From an uncultured Rivibacter sp. (lineage in GTDB: Bacteria > Pseudomonadota > Gammaproteobacteria > Burkholderiales > Burkholderiaceae), in contig CAMLNA010000018.1 of NCBI GenBank assembly GCA_946481025.1, positions 1-45,068 of the forward strand: a stretch of DNA of 45,068 bases. The letters run 5' to 3'. The translations under genes and the position numbers were made by a program. Positions 1 to 7,611 of this stretch are shown here, piece after piece. The notes under the pieces are model-generated. The model did no database searches. It was given only the letters and a program-made list of their open reading frames with translations, and was not told the DNA's origin. How positions within the stretch are numbered: position 1 is the stretch's first letter; each line of letters opens with the position of its first letter.

Positions 1-2
1 AC

Positions 3-287
3 GAGATCCGCAAGGGTTCGGGCGGAGCCGGCCGGCACCGCGGCGGCGACGGCGGCGTGCGGCGCGTGCGCTTCCTCGAAGCGATGACCGCCTCCATCCT
101 GTCCAACGGCCGCCACGTGCCGAGCTTCGGCGTGGCCGGCGGGCAGCCGGGGGCGCTGGGTGTCAATCGGGTCGAACGCGCCGACGGCCGCGTCGAGCCG
201 CTCGACCACATCGGCTCGTGCGAGATGGCGCCGGGTGACGTGTTCGTGATCGAAACGCCCGGAGGCGGCGGTTTCGGCGCGCCTTGA
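3..287 (+). CDS. 5-oxoprolinase / hydantoinase B subunit, C-terminal end (partial)
   Basis: The reading frame is open from the left edge, so only about the last 94 residues are visible. They match the C-terminus of the HyuB/OPLAH-B family: an EIRKGSGGAGRHRGGDGG stretch, a central SNGRHVPSFGVAGG segment, and the Gly-rich ending TPGGGGFGAP. Family members, alone or with a HyuA subunit, carry out ATP-dependent opening of 5-oxoproline to glutamate or of hydantoins. The family is clear but the substrate cannot be read from this fragment. The pyroglutamyl peptidase gene 0.8 kb downstream on the same strand favours 5-oxoproline (inference). The start lies outside the window. Confidence 0.85.
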   Translation, partial: EIRKGSGGAGRHRGGDGGVRRVRFLEAMTASILSNGRHVPSFGVAGGQPGALGVNRVERADGRVEPLDHIGSCEMAPGDVFVIETPGGGGFGAP

Positions 288-299
288 AGTGGTGTTCGC

Positions 300-1070
300 A
301 TGCTGCTGAAGCTGTCGCTGGTCGCCGCTTCGGTGCTGCTGTCGTCGCTGGCGGCGCGGCGCTTCGGGCATGCGGTGGCCGGTGCCCTGGCCGGCATGCC
401 GATGATCGCGGCGCCCATCATGGCGCTGCTGCTGCTCGAGCACCCGGCCGCGCACGTGCGCGACATCGCCCTGGCCACGCTGGCCTGCGCACCGGCGGCA
501 GTGCTGCACATCGTGGTGTTCGCGCGCTGCGGCACGAGGCTGCCGTGGGGCGCCTGCCTGGCACTGTCGCTCGGCGCCTTTCTCTCGTTCGGCTTCCTGC
601 TGGCCTGGGCCGACCTGCCGGCCTGGCTGGTGTGCCTGCTCGCCGCAGTGGCCCCCGGGCTGGGCCTCGCGGCCATGCCGGCGACCTGCCGCCGCGCCGA
701 GCCGGTGTCCATCCCGCCGGCGGAACTGGCGTTCCGCGTGATCGCCGCCCTGGGCATGGCGACCACCATCCTCGTCGGCGCCGGCATCCTGCCGGCTGCG
801 GCCAGCGGGCTGCTGCTGGCGGTGCCCGTCACCGGCAGCGTGCTGCCCGCCTTCACGCTGCCACGCCACGGAGCGGCGGCCACGGCGTCGCTGCTGGCGG
901 GTTTCGCGCGCGGCCTGCACGGCTTCGCGGGCTTTTTCATCGCGCTGTATTTCGCGCTGCCGCACATGCACCCGGCCGCGGCCTTCGTGCTCGCCCTGGC
1001 GGTGGCGCTGGCCGTCGCGCTGTTCATGTACGCTGCGCGGCTTGGCGATACGCGGCGACAACCACCATGA
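300..1070 (+). CDS. uncharacterised polytopic inner-membrane protein
   Basis: This 256-residue protein is almost entirely hydrophobic, with about eight predicted membrane spans (roughly residues 3-20, 26-45, 55-75, 80-102, 106-125, 142-165, 166-186, 200-250) and short Arg-rich loops. I do not recognise a named family and see no catalytic motif. It sits 12 bases after the oxoprolinase gene, and its TGA overlaps the ATG of the pyroglutamyl peptidase gene (ATGA at 1067-1070), so the three are probably one transcript. A transport role for pyroglutamate or pyroglutamyl peptides would fit the neighbours, but that is only inference from position. Confidence 0.7.
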   Translation: MLLKLSLVAASVLLSSLAARRFGHAVAGALAGMPMIAAPIMALLLLEHPAAHVRDIALATLACAPAAVLHIVVFARCGTRLPWGACLALSLGAFLSFGFLLAWADLPAWLVCLLAAVAPGLGLAAMPATCRRAEPVSIPPAELAFRVIAALGMATTILVGAGILPAAASGLLLAVPVTGSVLPAFTLPRHGAAATASLLAGFARGLHGFAGFFIALYFALPHMHPAAAFVLALAVALAVALFMYAARLGDTRRQPP

Positions 1071-1717
1071 CTCCGAAGCGGCGCATCCTGCTCACCGGGT
1101 TCGAGCCCTTCGGCGGCGAAGTCGCCAACCCCTCTGCCGACGTGGCGCAGGCGCTGCACGGCAGCAGCATCGCGGGGCACGAAGTGGCGGGGCTGGTGCT
1201 GCCGTGCGAATTCGACCGTTCGCTGCGGGTGCTGGGCGAGGCCATCGCGGCCCACGAACCGTCGCTGGTGCTGGCGCTCGGGCAGGCGGCCACCCGCGGC
1301 GAGATCAGCATCGAGCGGGTGGCGATCAATCTCGACGACGCGCGCATCCCCGACAACGCGGGTGCTGAGCCGATCGATGCGCCCGTCGTCCCTGGCGGGC
1401 CGGCGGCCTACTTCTCGACCCTGCCGGTGAAGGCCATGGTGTCGGCCCTGCGCGAGGCGGGCGTGCCGGCGGGCCTGTCCTGCAGCGCCGGCACATACGT
1501 GTGCAACCACGTCTTCTACTGGCTGCAGCACCGGCTGGCCGGCACCGGCGTGCGCAGCGGCTTCGTGCACCTGCCGCTGCTGCCGGCCCAGGCGGCGCGG
1601 CGGCCCGGGCAGTCCAGCATGGGCTTGCAGCTGATGACCGACGGCGTGCGGCTGGCGCTGCAAACGGCGCTCACCGTGCGCGCAGACCTGCGCGTCGCGG
1701 GCGGCAGCCTCGGCTGA
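1067..1717 (+). CDS. pcp: pyroglutamyl-peptidase I (pyrrolidone-carboxylate peptidase)
   Basis: This is a 216-residue cytosolic cysteine peptidase of family C15, which removes N-terminal pyroglutamate from peptides. The N-terminus has ILLTGFEPFGGE. The triad is recognisable as Glu83 in the segment ISIERVAIN, Cys146 in AGTYVCNHVFY and His168 in FVHLP, and the family signature RIPDNAG is present. Length is normal for the family (about 213-220). The start at 1067 is chosen because it gives the ATGA overlap with the upstream membrane protein and places the conserved GFEPFGG at residue 11. The same frame is open further upstream, but that part is antisense-like noise with no homology. Released pyroglutamate could feed the oxoprolinase encoded at the left edge. 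Confidence 0.95.
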   Translation: MTPKRRILLTGFEPFGGEVANPSADVAQALHGSSIAGHEVAGLVLPCEFDRSLRVLGEAIAAHEPSLVLALGQAATRGEISIERVAINLDDARIPDNAGAEPIDAPVVPGGPAAYFSTLPVKAMVSALREAGVPAGLSCSAGTYVCNHVFYWLQHRLAGTGVRSGFVHLPLLPAQAARRPGQSSMGLQLMTDGVRLALQTALTVRADLRVAGGSLG

Positions 1718-1720
1718 ACC

Positions 1721-1921
1721 TCAGCTCCCGCCCGATTCGCTGTAGTGCCGCCAGCGCTTCATCGCGGCTTCCATCGTGGCAAGCTGCCGCTCGAAACGCG
1801 GGCAGGCGTTGCAGGCCATGAGGTGCAGGCGCAGCGCGAGCCGTTCGACCCAGGGCAGCGCGCGGTCCTGGCGGCTGAGCAGGAGCGCAGCGGCTTCGCG
1901 GCATGTACGTCTGAGCCTCAT
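1721..1921 (-). CDS. small zinc-finger anti-sigma factor (zf-HC2 / ZAS type), soluble
   Basis: The protein has only 66 residues and starts MRLRRTCREAA. It carries Cys7 and the ZAS motif His33-x3-Cys37-x2-Cys40 (HLMACNAC), the zinc-binding signature of anti-sigma factors that clamp ECF sigma factors. There is no membrane span, so it should act in the cytoplasm, sensing metal or thiol state directly rather than an envelope signal (inference). Its ATG overlaps the sigma-factor stop codon (ATGA at 1918-1921), the usual translationally coupled sigma/anti-sigma layout. An upstream extension in the same frame is Arg-rich, overlaps the sigma gene and was rejected. Confidence 0.85.
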   Translation of the reverse strand: MRLRRTCREAAALLLSRQDRALPWVERLALRLHLMACNACPRFERQLATMEAAMKRWRHYSESGGS

Positions 1922-2505
1922 CGCACGCTTCCTTTTCTGGTGACGGCCGCGGCGGGTGCCTCTGCGAACCAGTTGAGCTGCAGGCATTCGCGCAGGCGCA
2001 GGCGCGCACGGTGCAGCATGACCCACAGGTTGGTCGGCGTCACGCTCAGTTCCTTACAGATCTCGTCGGTGTCGAGTTCCAGCCATTCACGCATCAGGAA
2101 CACCCGGCCCAGCTGGTTGGGCAGTTTCTCGGTGCAGGCCTCGATGACGGCCAGGAACTGATCCTGCCGCAGCGCCGCCTGAGGGTCGCCCCATTCGGCC
2201 GGCAGCTCGCGGAAATGGCCGTCCTCCTTGAACAGCAGGTCGAACTCGTCGCCCTCGGCGTCTTCGGCAGTGAGGGCGCATTCACGGGTGTGGCGCCGCA
2301 GCTGGTCGACCACCTTGTGCTTGAGGATGCCCACGAGCCACGTGCGCACCTGCGAGCGCCCGGCAAAGGCCTGCGGTTTTTCGAGCGCGGCGATGAGGGT
2401 CTCCGAGACCGCGTCTTCGGCCCAGGCGTCGTTGCGCAGCTGCAGCCGCGCGTAGCGCAGCAGGTGCAGCCGGTGGCTCTCGAGATCGACGGCGAGATCG
2501 TTCAT
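1918..2505 (-). CDS. ECF-family RNA polymerase sigma factor (RpoE-like)
   Basis: This 195-residue protein has the two ECF domains. Region 2 (about residues 8-75) includes RYARLQLRNDAWAEDAVSETL and WLVGILKHKVVDQLRR. Region 4 (about 120-175) has the helix-turn-helix segment ELDTDEICKELSVTPTNLWV followed by LHRARLRLRECL. I chose ATG 2505 because the sigma-2 domain starts at once (MNDLAVDLESHRLHLLRYA); the longer open frame upstream runs into the divergent promoter region and the signal-peptide gene. It is divergent from the DUF2282/DUF692 operon with 103 bases between starts. That operon is its likely target, along with its own promoter (inference from position and from related loci). Confidence 0.93.
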   Translation of the reverse strand: MNDLAVDLESHRLHLLRYARLQLRNDAWAEDAVSETLIAALEKPQAFAGRSQVRTWLVGILKHKVVDQLRRHTRECALTAEDAEGDEFDLLFKEDGHFRELPAEWGDPQAALRQDQFLAVIEACTEKLPNQLGRVFLMREWLELDTDEICKELSVTPTNLWVMLHRARLRLRECLQLNWFAEAPAAAVTRKGSVR

Positions 2506-2516
2506 TTGGGCGGCAG

Positions 2517-2546
2517 TGTAAGTAATCGACGGCACGGCGCGACACA
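2517..2546 (+). promoter_or_regulatory. candidate ECF-sigma promoter for the MNIO operon
   Basis: The 103-base divergent gap between the sigma gene and the DUF2282 gene contains TGTAAG (2517-2522), followed about 17-18 bases later by CGACAC (2540-2545). A GTAA-type -35 and a CG-rich -10 at such spacing resemble ECF promoters controlling DUF2282/DUF692 operons, such as the Caulobacter SigF type. No sigma70-like box stands out. A start near 2552 would leave a leader of about 57 bases before the strong Shine-Dalgarno AAAAGGAG (2595-2602). This is a pattern match only. Confidence 0.25.
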
Positions 2547-2608
2547 CGCTCGTCGCTGCAAGGTCTGCGGCGGCTCGTTTCGACAACGCACCCCAAAAGG
2601 AGCTCACC

Positions 2609-2896
2609 ATGAACCAACGCCTCGTCGTCTCTTCCGCCCTCGCTTCCGTGCTCGCCATGGGCCTCATCGGCGCCGCCGGTGCGGCCGACGACATGAAGCC
2701 GGCCGGCAAGGAGAAGTGCTACGGCATCGCCAAGGCCGGCCAGAACGACTGCGCCAACCTCGCGGGCACCCACTCGTGCGCCGGCCAGTCCAAGATGGAC
2801 AACGACCCGGGCGACTGGAAGTACGTGGCCAAGGGCACCTGCAAGCAGATGAACGGCATGTCGGCCGAAGAGGCCAAGATGAAGGCCAAGAAGTAG
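2609..2896 (+). CDS. bufA: DUF2282 / BufA-type RiPP precursor (bufferin-like, copper-associated)
   Basis: The 95-residue protein has a Sec signal peptide (residues 1-25, cleavage near AGA-ADD), so the mature peptide should work in the periplasm. The core has four cysteines in the family-typical settings EKCYG (Cys37), QNDC (Cys48), THSCAGQS (Cys57) and KGTC (Cys78), and ends in a Lys-rich tail ([10 protein letters not shown]). DUF2282 proteins with a DUF692 partner are now known as bufferins: ribosomal peptides whose cysteines are modified and which bind copper in the periplasm. A strong ribosome binding site (AAAAGGAG) fits high expression of a precursor. It is the first gene of a four-gene operon. 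Family assignment is firm; modification in this species is inferred. Confidence 0.9.
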   Translation: MNQRLVVSSALASVLAMGLIGAAGAADDMKPAGKEKCYGIAKAGQNDCANLAGTHSCAGQSKMDNDPGDWKYVAKGTCKQMNGMSAEEAKMKAKK

Positions 2897-2927
2897 GCCG
2901 GCCCTGAACGAAGCAGTGGCGGCCGAC

Positions 2928-3788
2928 ATGAGCTTCCCTCTCTCCACCGGTATCGGCTTTCGCCAGCCGCACTACCGCGAGCTGCTGGAGCGCAGGCCGC
3001 CGCTGGCTTTCCTCGAAGTGCATTCCGAGAACTTCTTTGCCGAGGGCGGCGCGGCGCTGGCCGTGCTGCATGAGGCCAGAAACCTCTATGACGTGAGCCT
3101 GCACGGCGTCGGCCTGGCGCTCGGTTCGGCCGCGGGGCTGGACTGCTGGCACCTCGAGCAGCTCGCGCGGCTGGTCGATCGCATCGAGCCGGTGCGGGTG
3201 AGCGACCACGCCTGCTTCGCGCGGGCGCCGGTGCGGGCCGGCACACCACCCACGCACGGCAACGACCTGCTGCCGGTCGCTTTCACGCCGGCCTCGCTGG
3301 ACATCATGGCGGCCAACGTGTCGGCGGTGCAGGACAGGCTCGGGCGCCCGATCCTGGTGGAGAACCTGTCGGCCTACCTGGGCTGGGCCGACGACTCGAT
3401 GAGCGAGCCCGAATTCTTCAACCTGCTGGCACGGCGCACCGGCTGCAGCCTGCTGCTGGACCTCAACAACATCGTGGTCAACCAGCTCAATGCGGGCGCC
3501 GGCGACCCGGTGGCCGCCGCGAAGCGCTTTGTCGATGCCATCGAAGCGCGGGCCGTCGGCGAGATCCACCTGGCCGGCTATGACGACAGCGGCGGGCTGG
3601 TGATCGACGACCACGGCAGCCGCGTGCATGCGCCGGTGTGGCAGGTGTTCGAGCATGCGATGCGCAGGCTGCGCGGTACGCCGGTGCTCATCGAGTGGGA
3701 CACCCGGCTGCCCGCGCTGGACGTGCTGCTCGGCGAGGCGGCCGCGGCCGAGGCCCGCTGCGCCGTCCGTGAAGAGGTTGCGGCATGA
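2928..3788 (+). CDS. bufB: DUF692 multinuclear non-heme iron oxidative enzyme (MNIO, BufB-type)
   Basis: This TIM-barrel enzyme of about 286 residues belongs to DUF692, which uses two or three iron ions and oxygen to modify cysteines of RiPP precursors. Metal-ligand segments appear in order: [56 protein letters not shown] and LIEWD. The start is uncertain between GTG 2916 (adds MAAD) and ATG 2928; I prefer ATG 2928, since family members begin close to GIGFRxxHYxELL. It lies 31 bases after the precursor gene and overlaps the next gene by ATGA (3785-3788). The likely substrate is the adjacent four-Cys peptide. Confidence 0.93.
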   Translation: MSFPLSTGIGFRQPHYRELLERRPPLAFLEVHSENFFAEGGAALAVLHEARNLYDVSLHGVGLALGSAAGLDCWHLEQLARLVDRIEPVRVSDHACFARAPVRAGTPPTHGNDLLPVAFTPASLDIMAANVSAVQDRLGRPILVENLSAYLGWADDSMSEPEFFNLLARRTGCSLLLDLNNIVVNQLNAGAGDPVAAAKRFVDAIEARAVGEIHLAGYDDSGGLVIDDHGSRVHAPVWQVFEHAMRRLRGTPVLIEWDTRLPALDVLLGEAAAAEARCAVREEVAA

Positions 3789-4582
3789 ACACCCGCGAGG
3801 CCACACGCCAGCAACTGCTGCTGCGCGCCATCGTGTCGCGCGGCGACGGCCTGGCGCTCAACGGCTGGGTGCGCGAAAGCGGCGCGCGCATGGGCAGGGG
3901 GCTGGCGGCCTACCAGGCCAACCTCGGCGCTGCAGCCGAACGTGCCCTGGCCGGCAGCTTCCCGACCGTGCAGCAGCTCCTGGGCGAGGAGTCGTTCGCT
4001 GCCATGGCCCGGGACTTCGTGCGCCGGCGCCCGCCCGCCCGGGGCGACCTCGCCTGGCTGGGCGAGTCGCTGCCGGCCTTCATCGCCGACACCGAAGGCC
4101 TGCGCAGCGAGCCCTACCTCGCCGACGTGGCCCGCCTTGAATGGGCGGTGCAACGCGCCGAAGCGGCCGCGGATGACGACGGCCCGCTCTGCGGGCTCGA
4201 GCAGCTCGCGGCGCATGAGCCGTCGCGGCTCGCCTTGCGGTTCAGGGCCGGCACGGGCATGGTGGCCTCGCCCTGGCCGGTGGCCGGCATCTGGCTGGCC
4301 CATCGCAGCGATGCGAGCGATCGCTTCGACGGACTGCGGGAAGCCTTTGCCGCCGGCCGCGGCGAGACGGCGCTGGTGTGGCGCCGGGGGTGGCGCGCAC
4401 AGGTGTGTGCGCTCGACGCGTCTGATGTGCCGTTCACCCGCGCGGCCTTCGAAGGCCGCGACCTGGCTGCCGCGCTCGATGCCGCCGGCAGCTCGTTCGC
4501 CTTCGACGCCTGGCTCGCGTGCGCGCTGCGCGAGGGCTGGATCGCGGGCATCGACCTCCTTTGCAACTCACCGGAGACCTGA
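3785..4582 (+). CDS. bufC: DUF2063 MNIO partner protein (BufC/HvfC-type)
   Basis: The 265-residue protein begins with a DUF2063 domain (about residues 8-105). Segments such as [33 protein letters not shown] and [25 protein letters not shown] are typical. The C-terminal half (about 120-265) is the less conserved part thought to act like a precursor-recognition domain. In characterised MNIO systems this protein binds the precursor and is needed for the enzyme to act on it. The start overlaps the DUF692 stop, so the two are translationally coupled, as expected for a heterodimer. Two stray cysteines occur near the C-terminal half, with no metal motif. Confidence 0.88.
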   Translation: MNTREATRQQLLLRAIVSRGDGLALNGWVRESGARMGRGLAAYQANLGAAAERALAGSFPTVQQLLGEESFAAMARDFVRRRPPARGDLAWLGESLPAFIADTEGLRSEPYLADVARLEWAVQRAEAAADDDGPLCGLEQLAAHEPSRLALRFRAGTGMVASPWPVAGIWLAHRSDASDRFDGLREAFAAGRGETALVWRRGWRAQVCALDASDVPFTRAAFEGRDLAAALDAAGSSFAFDAWLACALREGWIAGIDLLCNSPET

Positions 4583-4584
4583 CC

Positions 4585-5052
4585 ATGCAAGCCGTTCGTC
4601 AACCCGCCTGGCAACGCCTCGAAGCGCTGTGGCAGCGCGCCGTGTCGGCGCTCGACGCGCTGCAGCCGGCCGCGCAGCTGGCTGCGCGCCTGTACGTGGC
4701 CAAGGTGTTCTTCCTCTCGGGCCTGACCAAGATCCGCGACTGGGAGACCACCCTCGCGCTCTTCACCGACGAATACCAGGTGCCGCTGCTGCCGCCCGAG
4801 CTGGCCGCGCCGCTGGGCACGGCGGGCGAGCTGGTGCTGCCGGTGCTGCTGGTGCTCGGCCTGGGCGGGCGTCTTGCAGCGGCCGGGTTGTTCGTGGTGA
4901 ACGTGGTGGCCGTCCTGAGCCTGGCCGAAATTGCCGAGGCGGCGCTGCAGCAGCACGTGTTCTGGGGCAGCCTGCTGCTGGGGCTCGTGCTGTGGGGGCC
5001 GGGCCGGTGGTCGGTCGACGCCTTCATCTGGCGCCGCGGCCCCCGGCAGTGA
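4585..5052 (+). CDS. DoxX-family membrane protein of the MNIO operon
   Basis: This 155-residue protein has four membrane spans (about residues 29-46, 66-90, 92-112, 118-138) and the DoxX hallmark RLYVAKVFFLSGLTKIRDW near the first span. DoxX proteins often end DUF2282-DUF692-DUF2063 operons; a redox or quinone-linked role is suggested for the family but not settled. ATG 4585 is preceded by GGAGA (4573-4577) and comes 2 bases after the DUF2063 stop. An in-frame upstream extension overlaps the DUF2063 gene and was not used. It probably serves maturation, export or redox supply for the modified peptide (inference). Confidence 0.88.
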   Translation: MQAVRQPAWQRLEALWQRAVSALDALQPAAQLAARLYVAKVFFLSGLTKIRDWETTLALFTDEYQVPLLPPELAAPLGTAGELVLPVLLVLGLGGRLAAAGLFVVNVVAVLSLAEIAEAALQQHVFWGSLLLGLVLWGPGRWSVDAFIWRRGPRQ

Positions 5053-5065
5053 CACACTGCGGGCC

Positions 5066-5590
5066 ATGCTGGAACACACACGCTTCATGGCCCGCTACAA
5101 CCGCTGGATGAACGAGCGGCTGTATGCCGCGGCGGCCAGCCTTTCGGACGAAGAACGCCGCCGCGACCGCGGCGCGTTTTTCGGCTCGATCCACGGCACG
5201 CTGGCGCACCTGGTGCTCGCCGACAAGATCTGGCTCGGGCGTTTTGCGCAGCAGGGCGTTCGTTTCGAGGCGCTTTCGGCCCCGGTGCTGGCCCGGCCGG
5301 ACTTCACCGGCCTCGACCAGGTGCTGTTCGACGATTTCGACGAGATGCGCTCGCACCGTGCCGAACTCGATGCCGCGATCGAGGCCTGGGCCGCCGAGAT
5401 GACGCCGGCCTACGTCCTGCAGACCATGCGCTATGCGAGCACGAAGGGCGCGCCGCGAGAACACCCGCTGTGGCAGGCACTGAGCCACTTCTTCAACCAC
5501 CAGACGCACCACCGCGGGCAGGTGAGCACGCTGCTCCTGCAGGCCGGCGTGGACCCGGGTGTGACGGACCTGATCGCCCTGGTGAAGTGA
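5066..5590 (+). CDS. DinB-family putative metal-dependent hydrolase/transferase
   Basis: The 174-residue protein is a four-helix DinB/YfiT-type domain. The family metal ligands are visible as His48 in HGTLAHLVLADKIW and the late pair in NHQTHHRGQVSTLL (about residues 138-146). DinB-fold proteins include thiol S-transferases and many of unknown activity, and DNA damage induction cannot be assumed. It starts 13 bases after the DoxX gene on the same strand, so it could be read through from the MNIO operon, but it is not a usual member of that operon. It ends 12 bases from the convergent tolA gene. Confidence 0.85.
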   Translation: MLEHTRFMARYNRWMNERLYAAAASLSDEERRRDRGAFFGSIHGTLAHLVLADKIWLGRFAQQGVRFEALSAPVLARPDFTGLDQVLFDDFDEMRSHRAELDAAIEAWAAEMTPAYVLQTMRYASTKGAPREHPLWQALSHFFNHQTHHRGQVSTLLLQAGVDPGVTDLIALVK

Positions 5591-5602
5591 GGCAAGGCCC
5601 GC

Positions 5603-6439
5603 TCAGAAGTCGCGTGCGCGGAAGCGGATCTCGATGGTGGGCGGCACGCGCCCGTCCACGTCGCGCGGCAGCACCTCGGTGCGGTCGATGGCGCGCAGCA
5701 CGGCGTCGTCCCACTCCTTCTGGCCGCTGGCCTTGGTGATGCGGCGGCCGATGATGGTGCCGTCGGGTGCCACCTTCACCTCGACCACGGCCACCGGGTC
5801 GCCGGCGATGGGTTCGGTGAACACGATGTTGGGCTTGATGCGCGCCACGATGCGCCCGGCATAACCCGCCGAGGGCCCGGCCGACTGTGCCGCGGTGCCG
5901 CTGCTGTTGGGCGCGCCGGTGCCGCCCAGCTGCCCCATCATGCGTTCGAGGTTCTTCTTGCGCTCGGCCTCCACCCGCTCCTGCTGGGCCTTTTCCTGCT
6001 CGGCCTTCTTGCGCGCTTCGTCGGCCTTTTTCTTTTCGAGCTCGCGGCGTTCCTGCGCTTCCTTCTCGCGCTGGGCCTTCTGTTCGCGTTCCTTTTCTTC
6101 CTCGCGCTGCTTCTGCTCCCGCTCCTTGCGGGCCTTTTCGGTGGCGATGTCGGCCTCTCGCTGCACAGGCTTGGGCGGCGGCTCCACCACCGGCTTGGGA
6201 GGCTCCACCGGCTTGGGCGGCTGCGGCTCGGGTTCCACCGCCTTCGGTGCGGCCACCTGCGGAACGGCGGCCCACAGTTCGGCTTCCACGCCGGCGATGT
6301 CGGCCGAGCGCCAGCTCACCCCCAGGCCCAGTGCCACGAGCAGCAGCAGGTGCACGCCGGCGGCCAGCGCGAAACCCGAACCCATGCGGTCGGGCGCGCG
6401 CGGACGCAGGCTGTGCTGGGGCAGGGCAGTGGCGCTCAT
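5603..6439 (-). CDS. tolA: TolA, envelope-spanning protein of the Tol-Pal system
   Basis: The 278 residues show the TolA plan. One N-terminal membrane anchor (about 21-43) is followed by a Pro-rich stretch (about 64-95) and a long charged Lys/Glu/Arg coiled coil (about 95-172). A C-terminal TonB/TolA domain (about 190-278) contains VAVVEVKVAPDGTIIGRRITKASG and ends EIRFRARDF. It transmits energy from TolQR across the periplasm to Pal at the outer membrane during division. It lies 34 bases after tolR and is the last gene of the run; tolB and pal are not adjacent. Antisense frames over the repetitive coiled coil are shadows. Confidence 0.92.
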   Translation of the reverse strand: MSATALPQHSLRPRAPDRMGSGFALAAGVHLLLLVALGLGVSWRSADIAGVEAELWAAVPQVAAPKAVEPEPQPPKPVEPPKPVVEPPPKPVQREADIATEKARKEREQKQREEEKEREQKAQREKEAQERRELEKKKADEARKKAEQEKAQQERVEAERKKNLERMMGQLGGTGAPNSSGTAAQSAGPSAGYAGRIVARIKPNIVFTEPIAGDPVAVVEVKVAPDGTIIGRRITKASGQKEWDDAVLRAIDRTEVLPRDVDGRVPPTIEIRFRARDF

Positions 6440-6473
6440 CGTCGGCTTGTGATCCGCAAAGACAGGCTTCGGT

Positions 6474-6902
<429 letters not shown>

Positions 6903-6912
6903 GGTCGCGGCC

Positions 6913-7611
6913 TCAGTGCGCGGCGCCCGGCTGGCCGACGTTGCGCGCCAGGATGTTCGAGAACTCCTCGATGAAGGTCTCGAGCTGGATCGCGATGCGG
7001 TCGATGTCGCGCGCGAAGCGGTTGTAGGCCACCACCGCCGGGATGGCGGCGAACAGGCCGATGGCGGTGGCCACCAGCGCTTCGGCGATGCCGGGCGCCA
7101 CCGTGGCCAGCGTCACCTGCTGCAGGTTGGCCAGGCCGGTGAAGGCATGCATGATCCCCCACACCGTGCCGAACAGCCCGACGTAAGGGCTCACCGAGCC
7201 CACCGAAGCCAGGAAGCTCAGGTTCGATTCGATCGCATCGAGCTCGCGCTGGAAGCTCGCCCGCATGGCGCGGCGGGAGCCGTCGATCAGCGCCGAGCCG
7301 TCGGTCACCCGCTTCTCGCGCAGCTTGAAGAACTCCCGCATGCCCGAAGCGAAGATGCGCTCCATCGGCGCGCCCTGCTGGTCGGTGGGCGCCACCTTGG
7401 AGGCGTCGGCATACAGCTCCTGCAGCTGGCGGCCCGACCAGAACTCGCGTTCGAATTCCTCGTTGCTGCCGCGCACGCGCTTGAGGCCGAAGAGCTTGCC
7501 GAAGATGACCGCCCAGCTGATCAGCGAGGTGATCAGCAAGCCGGCCATGACCACCTGCACCACGAAGCTGGCGTGCAGTACGAGATTGAGGATGTTGAGA
7601 TCCTGGTTCAT
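6913..7611 (-). CDS. tolQ: TolQ, motor subunit of the Tol-Pal system
   Basis: The 232-residue MotA/TolQ/ExbB protein has three membrane spans (about 14-38, 132-155, 168-193). The conserved segments LASVGSVSPYVGLFGTVWGI and APGIAEALVATAIGLFAAIPAV line the proton path. It assembles with TolR and drives TolA. Its ATG overlaps the ybgC stop (7608-7611). Length and order (ybgC-tolQ-tolR-tolA) are standard. Confidence 0.96.
   Translation of the reverse strand: MNQDLNILNLVLHASFVVQVVMAGLLITSLISWAVIFGKLFGLKRVRGSNEEFEREFWSGRQLQELYADASKVAPTDQQGAPMERIFASGMREFFKLREKRVTDGSALIDGSRRAMRASFQRELDAIESNLSFLASVGSVSPYVGLFGTVWGIMHAFTGLANLQQVTLATVAPGIAEALVATAIGLFAAIPAVVAYNRFARDIDRIAIQLETFIEEFSNILARNVGQPGAAH

Noticed and set aside
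284..1066. Extension of the pcp frame upstream as a fusion protein
   Set aside because: This part is frame-shifted noise over the membrane protein gene; Pcp homology begins at 1067.
2664..3806. 380-codon minus-strand open frame over the MNIO operon
   Set aside because: It covers the DUF2282 and DUF692 genes in antisense and has no conserved motif.
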